Source: Clostridium scatologenes
GTDB lineage: Bacteria > Bacillota > Clostridia > Clostridiales > Clostridiaceae
Assembly (NCBI RefSeq): GCF_000968375.1
Contig: NZ_CP009933.1
Span: forward strand, 3,224,001-3,288,000
Direction: 5' to 3'
DNA: 64,000 nt
This document shows, piece by piece, positions 8,704-17,812 of this stretch. The position numbers and the translations under genes were made by a program. The notes below the pieces were generated by a model. It made no database searches, was not told where the DNA came from, and saw nothing but the letters and a program-made list of their open reading frames with translations. Each line of letters begins with the position of its first letter. Position 1 is the first letter of the stretch.

Positions 8704-11700
8704 CTATTTAAAGTATTGCACTCCTGATTCAAATAGTTTTTGATCCTTGCTTCCTGGTATATTTTTAAATACATTGTCACCTTTTCTTTCTGAGTGTCCC
8801 ATTTTACCAAGTACTCTTCCATCAGGACTTGTTATACCTTCTATAGCATATACCGAACCATTTTGATTAAATCTTATATCATAAGTAGCATTTTCTTCAT
8901 AATCTACATATTGAGTTGCTACTTGACCATTTTCTATAAGCCTCTTTAAAGTTGTTTCATCAGCAACAAATCTTCCTTCACCATGTGAAACTGCAATTGA
9001 ATGTACATCTCCTACATTAACGTTGCTAAACCATGGTGATAAATTTGATGTTATTTTAGTATTTACTATATGAGATACGTGGCGTCCTATCTTATTATAA
9101 GTAAGTGTTGGACAACTTTCATCTATATCTCTTATTTCACCAAAAGGTACTAAACCTAATTTTATCAAAGCTTGGAATCCATTGCATATACCTAACATCA
9201 ATCCATCTCTATTATTTAAAAGCTCCATAACAGCTTCCTTTATTTTAGGATTTCTAAATACTGTTGCTATAAATTTACCAGAACCATCTGGTTCATCACC
9301 TGCACTAAATCCACCTGGAAGCATTACTATTTGAGAAGCTTTTATTGCTTTTTCCATATAATCTATAGATTTTTCTATATCTTTTGCACTTAAGTTTTTA
9401 AGTACCATAACTTCTGCATCAGCACCAGCTTTTTTAAATGCTCTAGCTGAATCATATTCACAGTTTGTTCCTGGAAATACTGGTATAAATACCTTTGGTG
9501 TTGCCACCTTTATTGATGGTGTTTTTATATCTTTAGTTTTGAATTCTATATTCTTTATATCAGCATTTATTTCTTTTGTCTTTGTTGGGAATATACTTTC
9601 TAAAGAACCTTCCCAAGCTTTATAAAGCTCTTCTATATCTAGTTTCAAATCAGCTGCATATATTGAAGGTTCTTCTATTGTTTCTCCAATTACCTTATAT
9701 TCAATTCCTGCTAATTCTTTATTTAGATCTAAATCTTTAGAAACCTCTATTACTATAGAGCCATACATTGGTGCAAATAATTCTTTTTCTGTAACATTAC
9801 TTAATTTAACACCTATCCTGTTTCCAAAACTCATTTTACTTACAACTTCACATATACCACCATTTCTAACTGTCATAGCTGAAAGCACTTCTTGTTTTTC
9901 TGTTATAGAAGTTACAGCTTTTAAATTTTTCTTTAATACATCAAAGTTTGGAAGATCATATTCATCTCTAGTCATAGGAATTATAACTATATTGCTTCCT
10001 GACTTTTTAAACTCTGATGAGATTACTTTATCCGTATTTACTACATTAACTGCAAATGATACTAATGTTGGTGGTACATCCATATCTTTAAAGCTTCCTG
10101 ACATACTGTCCTTTCCACCTATAGCTGCAATGCCTAATTGTCTTTGTGCATATAAAGCACCCATTAATGCTGCAAATGGCTTACCCCATCTTGAAGCATC
10201 TTTTCCTAGTCTTTCAAAGTATTCCTGAAAAGTAAGTCTTATTTTAGATGCATCTCCACCACAAGCAACTACTTTTGCTGCAGATTCTACTACTGCATAT
10301 ACTGCACCATGGAATGGACTCCATGTAGAAATTTCAGGATTATATCCAAAGGTCATAATTGTTCCCGTTTTAGTTTCCTTATTTAATACTGGAAGTTTTG
10401 CTGCCATACCTTCTGCTGGAGTATCTTGATATTTTCCTCCAAAAGGCATAAGCACTGTACCAGCGCCAATAGTACTATCAAATCTTTCTATTAAACCTTT
10501 TTGGCTACATACATTTAAGTCTTTTAATGTATCAATCCACTGCTCTTTTAAATCGCCTGCATCTCTATCTATATTAAAGTAATTCTTATCTTCTTTAGGA
10601 GCTTTCACAGAAACTTCTATCTTCTGTCTTACACCATTAGTATCTAAAAATTCTCTGCTCATATCTACTATAGGTGTTCCTTTCCAGTACATCTTCAATC
10701 TTTTATCTGAAGTTACATCTGCCACTTTTACAGCTTCTAAATTCTCATCTTCTGCATACTTTATAAATTTATCTGCATCTTCCTTTGAAACTACCACTGC
10801 CATACGTTCTTGAGATTCTGATATAGAAAGTTCTGTTCCATCAAGTCCTTCATATTTTTTAGGAACTAAATCCAGATTTATATTCAATCCATCTGTAAGC
10901 TCTCCTATAGCAACAGATACTCCACCTGCACCAAAATCATTACATCTTTTTATCATAGTGCTTACTTCTTCTTTTCTAAACAATCTTTGAATTTTTCTTT
11001 CAGTTGGAGCATTACCTTTTTGAACTTCTGAACCACAAGTTAAAATAGAGCTTTCTGTATGCTTTTTAGATGAACCTGTAGCACCACCACAGCCATCTCT
11101 TCCTGTTCTTCCACCAACTAAAATAACTACGTCAGAAGGTACTGGAGCTTCTCTCCTAACATTTTTCATTGGAGCTGCACCAATAACTGCTCCTATTTCC
11201 ATTCTCTTCGCTACATAACCTTCATTATATATTTCAGCTACCTGACCTGTAGCAAGTCCTATTTGATTTCCATAAGAACTATATCCATGAGCTGCTGATC
11301 TTGTTATTTTCTTTTGAGGAAGCTTTCCAGCTAAAGTATCTTTTATTGCAGTCCTTGGATCTGCACTTCCTGTAACTCTCATAGCTTGATATACATATGA
11401 TCTACCTGAAAGAGGATCTCTTATAGCACCACCAAGACAAGTTGCAGCTCCTCCAAAAGGTTCAATTTCTGTAGGATGGTTATGAGTTTCATTTTTGAAC
11501 ATAACAAGCCATTTTTCTTTTTTTCCATCTATGTCAGCATCTACTACTATGCTGCAAGCATTAATTTCTTCTGATTGATCTAAATCATCTAAAAGTCCAT
11601 TTTTTCTAAGTTCTTTCATACCTATAACAGCTATGTCCATAAGACAAACTGGTTTATCTTTATCCCCATATAAATCTTTTCTAACAGATAAATATTCTTT

Positions 11701-12465
11701 ATATACATCCTTTATAGGCTTAGTTAAATGGGCTTCTTCTATATCAACTTTAGTAAGCTCTGTCATAAAGGTAGTATGTCTGCAGTGATCTGACCAATAT
11801 GTATCTATAACCTTTATTTCAGTAATTGTTGGATTTCTCTTTTCTGTATCTTTAAAATATTTTTGACAGAATTTTAAATCTTCAACACTCATTGCAAGAC
11901 CTTTTTCTTCTACAAAGGCCTTAACTTTTTCATCATCCATTTCTATAAAACCATCTAACACTTCAACAGAATTTGGAACTACAACTTCCATTTCTAAAGT
12001 TTCTGGTTTTTCTAAAGAAGCTTCTCTTGAATCCACATTGTTTATACAATATTTTTTTATTTCTTCAAATTCTTTATCAGATATATTTCCACTTACTATA
12101 TATACCTTTGCAGATAAAATAGTTGGTTTTTCACTTTGAGTAAGTATTTGAACACACTGTGAAGCTGAATCAGCTCTTTGATCATATTGTCCTGGTAGAT
12201 ATTCAACAGCAAAAATCCTGTGTTTTTCATCAACTTCTATTTTATCTTCATAAACTACATCAACAGTCCTCTCTGAAAAAATGGTATGCTTTGACTTTTT
12301 AAATTCTTCTTCAGATATTCCTTCTATATCATAACGATTGATTAATCTAATTCCTTCTAACCCATTAATACTTAAACTCTCTTTTAAATCTTGTAATGTA
12401 TTTTGTGCTTCTACATCAAATCCTGCTTTTTTTTCTACAAATATCCTTTTAACATAATTTGCCAT
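8704..12465 (-). CDS. purL: Phosphoribosylformylglycinamidine synthase, single-chain form
   Basis: Converts FGAR to FGAM using ATP and glutamine in purine synthesis. At 1253 residues this is the long single-polypeptide form, not the PurS-PurQ-PurL complex of Bacillus. The N-terminal and central synthase domains include WSDHCRHTTF and ETHNHPTEIEPFGGAAT. The C-terminal class I glutamine amidotransferase has FPGTNCEYDSARAF, MLPGGFSAGDEPDGSGKF and the catalytic cysteine in GICNGFQ, with VSHGEGRF near the end. The ATG at 12465 follows TAAGGGGGATAAAA. It is monocistronic here, with PurR-type operators upstream. Confidence 0.97.
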   Translation of the reverse strand: MANYVKRIFVEKKAGFDVEAQNTLQDLKESLSINGLEGIRLINRYDIEGISEEEFKKSKHTIFSERTVDVVYEDKIEVDEKHRIFAVEYLPGQYDQRADSASQCVQILTQSEKPTILSAKVYIVSGNISDKEFEEIKKYCINNVDSREASLEKPETLEMEVVVPNSVEVLDGFIEMDDEKVKAFVEEKGLAMSVEDLKFCQKYFKDTEKRNPTITEIKVIDTYWSDHCRHTTFMTELTKVDIEEAHLTKPIKDVYKEYLSVRKDLYGDKDKPVCLMDIAVIGMKELRKNGLLDDLDQSEEINACSIVVDADIDGKKEKWLVMFKNETHNHPTEIEPFGGAATCLGGAIRDPLSGRSYVYQAMRVTGSADPRTAIKDTLAGKLPQKKITRSAAHGYSSYGNQIGLATGQVAEIYNEGYVAKRMEIGAVIGAAPMKNVRREAPVPSDVVILVGGRTGRDGCGGATGSSKKHTESSILTCGSEVQKGNAPTERKIQRLFRKEEVSTMIKRCNDFGAGGVSVAIGELTDGLNINLDLVPKKYEGLDGTELSISESQERMAVVVSKEDADKFIKYAEDENLEAVKVADVTSDKRLKMYWKGTPIVDMSREFLDTNGVRQKIEVSVKAPKEDKNYFNIDRDAGDLKEQWIDTLKDLNVCSQKGLIERFDSTIGAGTVLMPFGGKYQDTPAEGMAAKLPVLNKETKTGTIMTFGYNPEISTWSPFHGAVYAVVESAAKVVACGGDASKIRLTFQEYFERLGKDASRWGKPFAALMGALYAQRQLGIAAIGGKDSMSGSFKDMDVPPTLVSFAVNVVNTDKVISSEFKKSGSNIVIIPMTRDEYDLPNFDVLKKNLKAVTSITEKQEVLSAMTVRNGGICEVVSKMSFGNRIGVKLSNVTEKELFAPMYGSIVIEVSKDLDLNKELAGIEYKVIGETIEEPSIYAADLKLDIEELYKAWEGSLESIFPTKTKEINADIKNIEFKTKDIKTPSIKVATPKVFIPVFPGTNCEYDSARAFKKAGADAEVMVLKNLSAKDIEKSIDYMEKAIKASQIVMLPGGFSAGDEPDGSGKFIATVFRNPKIKEAVMELLNNRDGLMLGICNGFQALIKLGLVPFGEIRDIDESCPTLTYNKIGRHVSHIVNTKITSNLSPWFSNVNVGDVHSIAVSHGEGRFVADETTLKRLIENGQVATQYVDYEENATYDIRFNQNGSVYAIEGITSPDGRVLGKMGHSERKGDNVFKNIPGSKDQKLFESGVQYFK

Positions 12466-12493
12466 TTTTATCCCCCTTATTTTATATAAGTAA

Positions 12494-12645
12494 GTTTTAC
12501 GAACATTTTATATTAATTTAAAATTATCATTCGCTTAAATTATATCATAAATATGTAATAATACAAATAATAAATAAAAATTTATCTAAAAAATTTACAT
12601 ATTCACGAACAATTAATTTGCATTTTTATTTGATCATTCGTATCT
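12494..12645. promoter_or_regulatory. Two PurR-type operators upstream of purL
   Basis: Two inverted pairs of CGAA half-sites. In the first, CGAACA starts at 12500 and TTCG at 12530. In the second, CGAACA starts at 12606 and TTCG at 12637. Spacings of 30 and 31 bp match the Bacillus-type layout of two roughly 14-bp PurBoxes separated by 16-17 bp. The right arms are weaker (CATTCG). The pairs lie about 35-65 and 140-175 bp upstream of the purL start. Binding by a Bacillus-type PurR is inferred from the pattern. Confidence 0.5.
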
Positions 12646-12669
12646 AACTCTACTTTAGCATATAAAATC

Positions 12670-13710
12670 TTAAATAATGAAACTTAATGCTATTATTATA
12701 TATACAGCAATAAGCTGAATTCCTTCTAACCAATTAGATTCTCCATCGCTAGCTACTCTATTTACTATAAGTATTGACACTACAAGCGCTACCAACTCAA
12801 ATTCATTAAATATTATACTCATAGGCTTAAATAAGAGACTTAAAAATACAAGTATAGGTGCTACAAACAATATTATTTGCAAACTAGAGCCTATAGCTAT
12901 TTCTATAGCTACATCCATCTTATTTTTCATTGCCATAACTATAGCAGTACTATGTTCTGCTGCATTTCCTATTATAGGAATTATAATTATACCTACAAAG
13001 AACTCACTTAGTTTTAAAGTTTCTGTCATTGGTTCTACAGATCCCACTAAGAACTCACTTTCTAAAGCGATAACTAAAGTACACAAAACTAAAACTAATA
13101 TAGATTTTTTTAAACTCCACTTTGCTTTTTCATTTTCTACATGTTCTGATCCATATAAATCCTTATGTGTATGAAATGAAAAATATAATCCTAATAAATA
13201 TATTATGAACATAGCTAAAGCAACTGAAATGCTTAACCATTCATATTTTGAAGTAATTAATTCTTTATTTGCTGTATGAGTAAATATAGCTGGTATACAA
13301 AGCCCTATAACTGCAAATAGCAACATACTAGAAGAAACTTCCACTATCTTTTTATTAAATTTCTGTACCTTATATTTTAATCCTCCAAAAAGCATACTTG
13401 CTCCGAGTACTAATAATATGTTACCTATAACAGATCCGGCAATAGAAGCTTTAACTACATCAAAAAGTCCTGCCTTTAAAGCAAAAAAAGATATAATAAG
13501 TTCTGTAGCATTCCCAAAGGTTGCATTTAAAAATCCACCTATTCTTGGTCCTGAATATACAGATATCTCTTCTGTAGCCTCTCCCATAAACCCAGCCAAT
13601 GGTATTATAGAAAAAGATGAAATTATAAAAATCCATATAGGCTTTAGTTTTATAAATTCAGCTACTATACTAATAGGAATAAAAATCAAAAAAAATTTTA
13701 GAAAATTCAT
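12670..13710 (-). CDS. Ca2+/H+ antiporter, CAX/CaCA family
   Basis: A 346-residue integral membrane protein with about 11 hydrophobic segments. The two duplicated alpha-repeats of the calcium/cation antiporter superfamily are clear: GNATELIISFFALKAG near residue 66 and GNAAEHSTAIVMAM near residue 249. The family exports Ca2+ in exchange for protons. The start ATG at 13710 follows a weak GTAGGGAG site. It lies upstream of purL but the operators between them argue for separate transcription. Confidence 0.9.
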   Translation of the reverse strand: MNFLKFFLIFIPISIVAEFIKLKPIWIFIISSFSIIPLAGFMGEATEEISVYSGPRIGGFLNATFGNATELIISFFALKAGLFDVVKASIAGSVIGNILLVLGASMLFGGLKYKVQKFNKKIVEVSSSMLLFAVIGLCIPAIFTHTANKELITSKYEWLSISVALAMFIIYLLGLYFSFHTHKDLYGSEHVENEKAKWSLKKSILVLVLCTLVIALESEFLVGSVEPMTETLKLSEFFVGIIIIPIIGNAAEHSTAIVMAMKNKMDVAIEIAIGSSLQIILFVAPILVFLSLLFKPMSIIFNEFELVALVVSILIVNRVASDGESNWLEGIQLIAVYIIIALSFII

Positions 13711-13932
13711 TAATATACTCCCTACTTATATATTTAAGTAAATACTTATAATTTATATTTTGTTACCCTATAGTTTTTATACATTAATATAATTTTTCAG
13801 AGCCAATTTTAAAAAGAAATTTCTTATTTTTAGCTTTGGCATTGTAAACAGATTAGTGTTATAGTAAAATTTTATAGTAATGATTATTGTTAAAACAAAT
13901 TATTTATTTATGACATACTTTAGGAGGTTTAT

Positions 13933-14721
13933 ATGCAGGAAGAACACACAAAAATAAATGAACTTGCTTGGAACCAAATGGCATATGATGCTTGGGTTTA
14001 TCGTTTCGGTACTCCTTCAGAGGCTTCAAAAAAGATACTAACAGATCCTATTTCGCGATTAGGTTTATTAAGTAAATATTTTATAAATGTTAAAGACAAA
14101 AAAATAGCAAATTTGTTAGGTTCACATGGAACTAAGGCAATATCGCTATCATTAATGGGTGCAAATGTCACAGTTGTAGATTTTTCTTATGAAAATTCAA
14201 GATATGCTTTAGATTTAGCTAGAGCTTGCAACACACATATAAGATATATAGTTTCAGATGTACTCAATATACCAGAAGAAGAATTCACATCAGATTATGA
14301 TATAGTTTTTTGTGAACTTGGTATACTTCATTACTTTACAGATTTGAATCCATTTTTTAATGTTGCTGCAAGACTTTTAAAAAAGGGCGGAACTTTTATG
14401 ATTGAAGATTTTCATCCCATATCTACAAAGCTAATTACAAACAAGGGAAAAAGGCATAAAGTTACTGGAGACTACTTTAGTACAGCTATAGAAGAAACTG
14501 ATGTAGCTTATATGAAGTTTATTCCTGGAATGGAAAATCTCACAGCTGAGGAAAAAAACGCTTTTCAAAAGGCTTACTTAAGAAAATGGACTATAGGTGA
14601 GATTGTAACTTCTATTGCCAATAATAATCTATATATAAAGACATTACAAGAAAGTGAAGGCCCTAAGCCAGAAGATAAAGGCATTCCAAAGCTATTTACC
14701 ATAGTTGCTGAAAAAATGTAA
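13933..14721 (+). CDS. Class I SAM-dependent methyltransferase
   Basis: A 262-residue protein with a Rossmann-like methyltransferase domain between about residues 50 and 165. The SAM-binding loop, normally DxGCGxG, reads NLLGSHGTKA near residue 58. It is followed by motif II VTVVDFS and the motif IV region YDIVFCELGILHYF. Later FMIEDFHPIST and a long C-terminal part probably shape the substrate pocket. The substrate is unknown. The ATG at 13933 follows TAGGAGG. The next gene starts 13 bases after its stop, so it probably leads a three-gene plus-strand operon. Confidence 0.8.
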   Translation: MQEEHTKINELAWNQMAYDAWVYRFGTPSEASKKILTDPISRLGLLSKYFINVKDKKIANLLGSHGTKAISLSLMGANVTVVDFSYENSRYALDLARACNTHIRYIVSDVLNIPEEEFTSDYDIVFCELGILHYFTDLNPFFNVAARLLKKGGTFMIEDFHPISTKLITNKGKRHKVTGDYFSTAIEETDVAYMKFIPGMENLTAEEKNAFQKAYLRKWTIGEIVTSIANNNLYIKTLQESEGPKPEDKGIPKLFTIVAEKM

Positions 14722-14734
14722 AAGGAGATACAAT

Positions 14735-15118
14735 ATGAAAAAGGGAGATAAGATAGCTGCTATACTAATAATAGCTCTAATTGCAATAAGTGCAATTTCA
14801 GTTTTTTTATATAAACAGCATGTAAAGAGTTCTCATCATATAGCTAATATAAAACAAGACGGAAAGGTAATTAAAACTATCGATTTAGATACTGTAAAAG
14901 AAGCACAAGAAATAAGAGTACCTTATAATGGTAATCACTTTAATGTTATAGAAGTACTTCCTGGAAAAATAAGAATTAAAGATGCGGATTGCCCTGATAA
15001 AATTTGCATTAAGACAGGTTGGATATCAGAACCAGGTCAAAGTTCTGTTTGTCTTCCTCATAGATTAATGATAACTATAGAAGGCAAAAATGCTAAAGTT
15101 GACCAAATATCAAGCTAA
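14735..15118 (+). CDS. NusG domain II-containing protein
   Basis: A 127-residue protein with an N-terminal membrane segment (about residues 8-26) and an extracytoplasmic NusG-II-like domain. That domain contains RIKDADCPDKICIKTGWI and CLPHRLMI; the cysteines and the C-x-P-H-R element are usual in this family. Function unknown. In Firmicutes it often accompanies a Gx transporter and redox or isoprenoid genes, as here. The ATG at 14735 follows AAAGGAG; an upstream start would overlap the methyltransferase. Confidence 0.85.
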   Translation: MKKGDKIAAILIIALIAISAISVFLYKQHVKSSHHIANIKQDGKVIKTIDLDTVKEAQEIRVPYNGNHFNVIEVLPGKIRIKDADCPDKICIKTGWISEPGQSSVCLPHRLMITIEGKNAKVDQISS

Positions 15119-15131
15119 TGAAGGTGTATCA

Positions 15132-15641
15132 ATGAAAAAAACAAGAAAAATGGTATTCTTAAGTTTTTTAGTAAGTATTGCCCTGGTAATATATATAGTA
15201 GAAGCACAAATACCTGTACTTTTTCCTGGAATAAAATTAGGCCTTGCCAACATTATATCACTTGCTGCCTTAATATTAATGGGTTGGAAAGAAGCTTTAC
15301 TCATAATGTTTCTAAGAACTCTTTTAGGTTCAATGTTTGGTGGCTCTATGTCCGCCTTTATGTTCAGTATAGCTGGTGGACTATTAAGCAATATTGTAAT
15401 GATACTGCTTTATAAATATTTTAAGGATTCTGTAAGCTTATGGACAATAAGTATATGTGGTGCTATATTTCATAACATAGGCCAACTATTCGTAGCTTCT
15501 CTAGTTATAAAAGATTTTAGAATATATATTTATCTTCCAGTACTTTTGGTATCCGCAGTAGTAACAGGATACTTCATAGGTCTTTCTACTAAGTTTTTAA
15601 CAAAGCATATTAATAAAATTCCTATGTTTAAAAACATTTAA
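15132..15641 (+). CDS. Gx transporter family protein (heptaprenyl diphosphate synthase component I-like)
   Basis: A 169-residue hydrophobic protein with about five membrane segments. The glycine-rich PGIKLGLANIISL and the LRTLLGSMFGGSMSAF run match the Hpre_diP_synt_I/Gx transporter family. The name comes from homology to a heptaprenyl synthase component; the real role is likely membrane transport, substrate unknown. The ATG at 15132 follows AAGGTG. It starts 13 bases past the NusG-II gene and ends at a strong terminator. Confidence 0.85.
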   Translation: MKKTRKMVFLSFLVSIALVIYIVEAQIPVLFPGIKLGLANIISLAALILMGWKEALLIMFLRTLLGSMFGGSMSAFMFSIAGGLLSNIVMILLYKYFKDSVSLWTISICGAIFHNIGQLFVASLVIKDFRIYIYLPVLLVSAVVTGYFIGLSTKFLTKHINKIPMFKNI

Positions 15642-15671
15642 AAAATATTGCAAAGCAATATTTTTTAAATG
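15635..15671. terminator. Bidirectional terminator
   Basis: Perfect 17-bp stem, CATTTAAAAAATATTGC against its complement, with a 3-base AAA loop, between convergent genes. It overlaps the stop codon of the Gx transporter gene. Confidence 0.8.
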
Positions 15672-15681
15672 TTCATTGTTA

Positions 15682-16671
15682 TTATTTCTTCAAAAATTCA
15701 ATTCCAGTTTTTGCTTCTTTCATAGTACTCTTGATATAATCAATGCTTCCATTCAATTTTCTTGTCTCCCAATCATCAAGTTTTGGAGCAATTCTTCTAA
15801 TGATTCCATCTTTACCAATTAAACATGGCATACTTAATGCTACATCACCATCGTGACCATATTCACCTCTGAGAGTTGTACATGCTGGATAAACACTTCT
15901 CTCATCTAAAGCAACACATTTTGCCATAGTTACAGCAGCTTGCGCAACACCAGCATTAGTCCATCCTTTTGCATTTAAAACAGCATAAGCAGTCTTAACT
16001 ACTTCTTTGCCAATTTCCTCTGCACTAAGCTGTTCTATATCATTATAATAAGAAGCAAATTCTTTATACACTATACCAGCAATATTAAGTTTACTTAAAA
16101 CAGGAAATGCAGTCATGCCATGTTCTCCCATCATATAACCAGTTACAGCCTTTGGATCAATATTATAAAGGTTTGCAACTGTCTTTCTTAATCTGGCAGA
16201 ATCAAGCATTGTTCCTGTGCCAAATATTTTTCCACTTGGATATCCAAATTCATTTTCAGCAATATACACCATGGTATCAAGTGGATTAGTAATAAAAATG
16301 ATGACAGCATTCTTAGTATATTTAGTAATTTCAGTCATAACCTGACGGATAACACAAGCATTATGTGTAGTTAAAAGAGTTCGATCTGGCATAGCTTCAG
16401 GATGATCTGGGTCTTTTAATATACTCGGTCCTGCTGCACATATAATAATATCAGCATCTTTACATTGTTCATAACCACCGCTTGTAACTTCAATATTATT
16501 CATATAAGTCAATGCTGTAGCATGACTCTGATCTAGCGCTTCACCATGGGCTACTCCCTTATCCAAATCAATTACCCCAATCTTACCAAAAAGTCCAAGC
16601 TTCATAGCATCAGCAAGTACATAAGATCCAACATGTCCAACTCCAACGACTACTAATTTTAATGGTTTCAT
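15682..16671 (-). CDS. Lactate/malate dehydrogenase family 2-hydroxyacid dehydrogenase
   Basis: A 329-residue NAD-dependent dehydrogenase of the LDH/MDH superfamily. Nucleotide-binding motif GVGHVG starts at residue 10. TNPLD is at 129-133, the aspartate-arginine pair Asp157/Arg160 is in LDSARLR, and the catalytic histidine is His184 in GEHG. The substrate-specificity loop (about 81-98, GPSILKDPDHPEAMPDR) is longer than the usual GxPQKPGETR. Substrate therefore probably differs from lactate or malate and may be another branched or aromatic 2-oxo acid. Monocistronic, with ATG at 16671 after a GGAATGATGG site. Confidence 0.85.
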   Translation of the reverse strand: MKPLKLVVVGVGHVGSYVLADAMKLGLFGKIGVIDLDKGVAHGEALDQSHATALTYMNNIEVTSGGYEQCKDADIIICAAGPSILKDPDHPEAMPDRTLLTTHNACVIRQVMTEITKYTKNAVIIFITNPLDTMVYIAENEFGYPSGKIFGTGTMLDSARLRKTVANLYNIDPKAVTGYMMGEHGMTAFPVLSKLNIAGIVYKEFASYYNDIEQLSAEEIGKEVVKTAYAVLNAKGWTNAGVAQAAVTMAKCVALDERSVYPACTTLRGEYGHDGDVALSMPCLIGKDGIIRRIAPKLDDWETRKLNGSIDYIKSTMKEAKTGIEFLKK

Positions 16672-16850
16672 ATTTCCATCATTCCTTTCAAAATATAGAT
16701 ATTTAAGATAAAGTTTTTTACAAGTATACCACTCTTAAGCAATTCAATCAAAGCATACAAGCTTTTTATTATCTTAATTATATATTTTATACTTTAAACT
16801 ACCATTATATTTTCTGTCTCATGTTAGTTAAATTAGGATTCTTCACTTTT

Positions 16851-17693
16851 CTAAATCAATATCTCTGTGCCTGTTTTTATGTAATGAATTTTATCACCTA
16901 ATACATCATTTAATTTTCTATATGCCTTTTCTCCTGTACAATGTCCTGTATACACTCTTTCCACATTTGAAGTAATAATTTCATTTATAAGTATATCAAT
17001 TTGATCTTGGGACGCAGTTAATGATTTTATGATTGGAATTTTCACTAAATGAAATCCACCTATAACTGCTTTGATATTTAAATCTTTAAATTTAATTCTA
17101 GAAGTTTTTATCATGTTAGCAGCACCATTGTGAGAACAGCCTGTAAATATACTTATATAATCCTGTTCCTTAATTACCATAATTAATTCATGCTGAAATT
17201 TATCTCTAACTAATTTATTTTTCTTCTTAATGAACATATATTTATTGCCTTCAGGAATTTCATAATATTTATTTATATCTGTAATAATATATATATCTTT
17301 CATTATTTCTGTAAAATCTTTTACATACTCAATTCTATGAGAATAATTTTTAAAAATATTACCATCAATACTAACATTCTTATTAAACAACATAAGATGG
17401 AAATAGTATTCTTCTGAAGCTTCTGCTTTCATATATACTTTTGCTTTGCTATTTATTTTAAAAAAAGGTATTAACCCTCCACCATGATCTCCATGTCCAT
17501 GGGATAATACTACAGCATCTACTTCTCTTAAATTAATGCCTAATTTTTCTGCATTATTGATAAATTTTCCTGTCCTTCCTGTGTCAAAAAGTATATGTTT
17601 ATTATCTTTTTCTATATAAAGGCACAGTCCTTTTTCATTAATTAAATTATTTGAATCATCTTTAATATTTTCTATAAGCGTAATTATTTTCAT
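16851..17693 (-). CDS. MBL-fold metallo-hydrolase
   Basis: A 280-residue metallo-beta-lactamase-fold protein. The metal-binding motif HGHGDHGG lies at residues 65-72. GCSHNGAANM in the middle and TGHCTGEKAY near the C-terminus supply further histidines. The arrangement resembles the group annotated as dihydropterin-linked MBL proteins in archaea and clostridia, whose substrate is uncertain. It stands alone between LDH-like and rnf genes. ATG at 17693 follows AAAGAGG. Confidence 0.85.
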   Translation of the reverse strand: MKIITLIENIKDDSNNLINEKGLCLYIEKDNKHILFDTGRTGKFINNAEKLGINLREVDAVVLSHGHGDHGGGLIPFFKINSKAKVYMKAEASEEYYFHLMLFNKNVSIDGNIFKNYSHRIEYVKDFTEIMKDIYIITDINKYYEIPEGNKYMFIKKKNKLVRDKFQHELIMVIKEQDYISIFTGCSHNGAANMIKTSRIKFKDLNIKAVIGGFHLVKIPIIKSLTASQDQIDILINEIITSNVERVYTGHCTGEKAYRKLNDVLGDKIHYIKTGTEILI

Positions 17694-17759
17694 ACATTTA
17701 CCTCTTTAAAAACAACTTTTTATCAATCATATTGTAATTGTCTTAAATTATAACATTAA

Positions 17760-17793
17760 AAGGATGGAAACTCACTAAAGAATTTCCACCCTT
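17760..17793 (-). terminator. Terminator of the rnf operon
   Basis: Stem AAGGATGGAAA / TTTCCACCCTT, fully paired on the minus-strand transcript when one G-U is allowed, followed by TTTTAA. It lies just after rnfB. Confidence 0.65.
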
Positions 17794-17812
17794 AAAATTA
17801 CTACAATTAATT

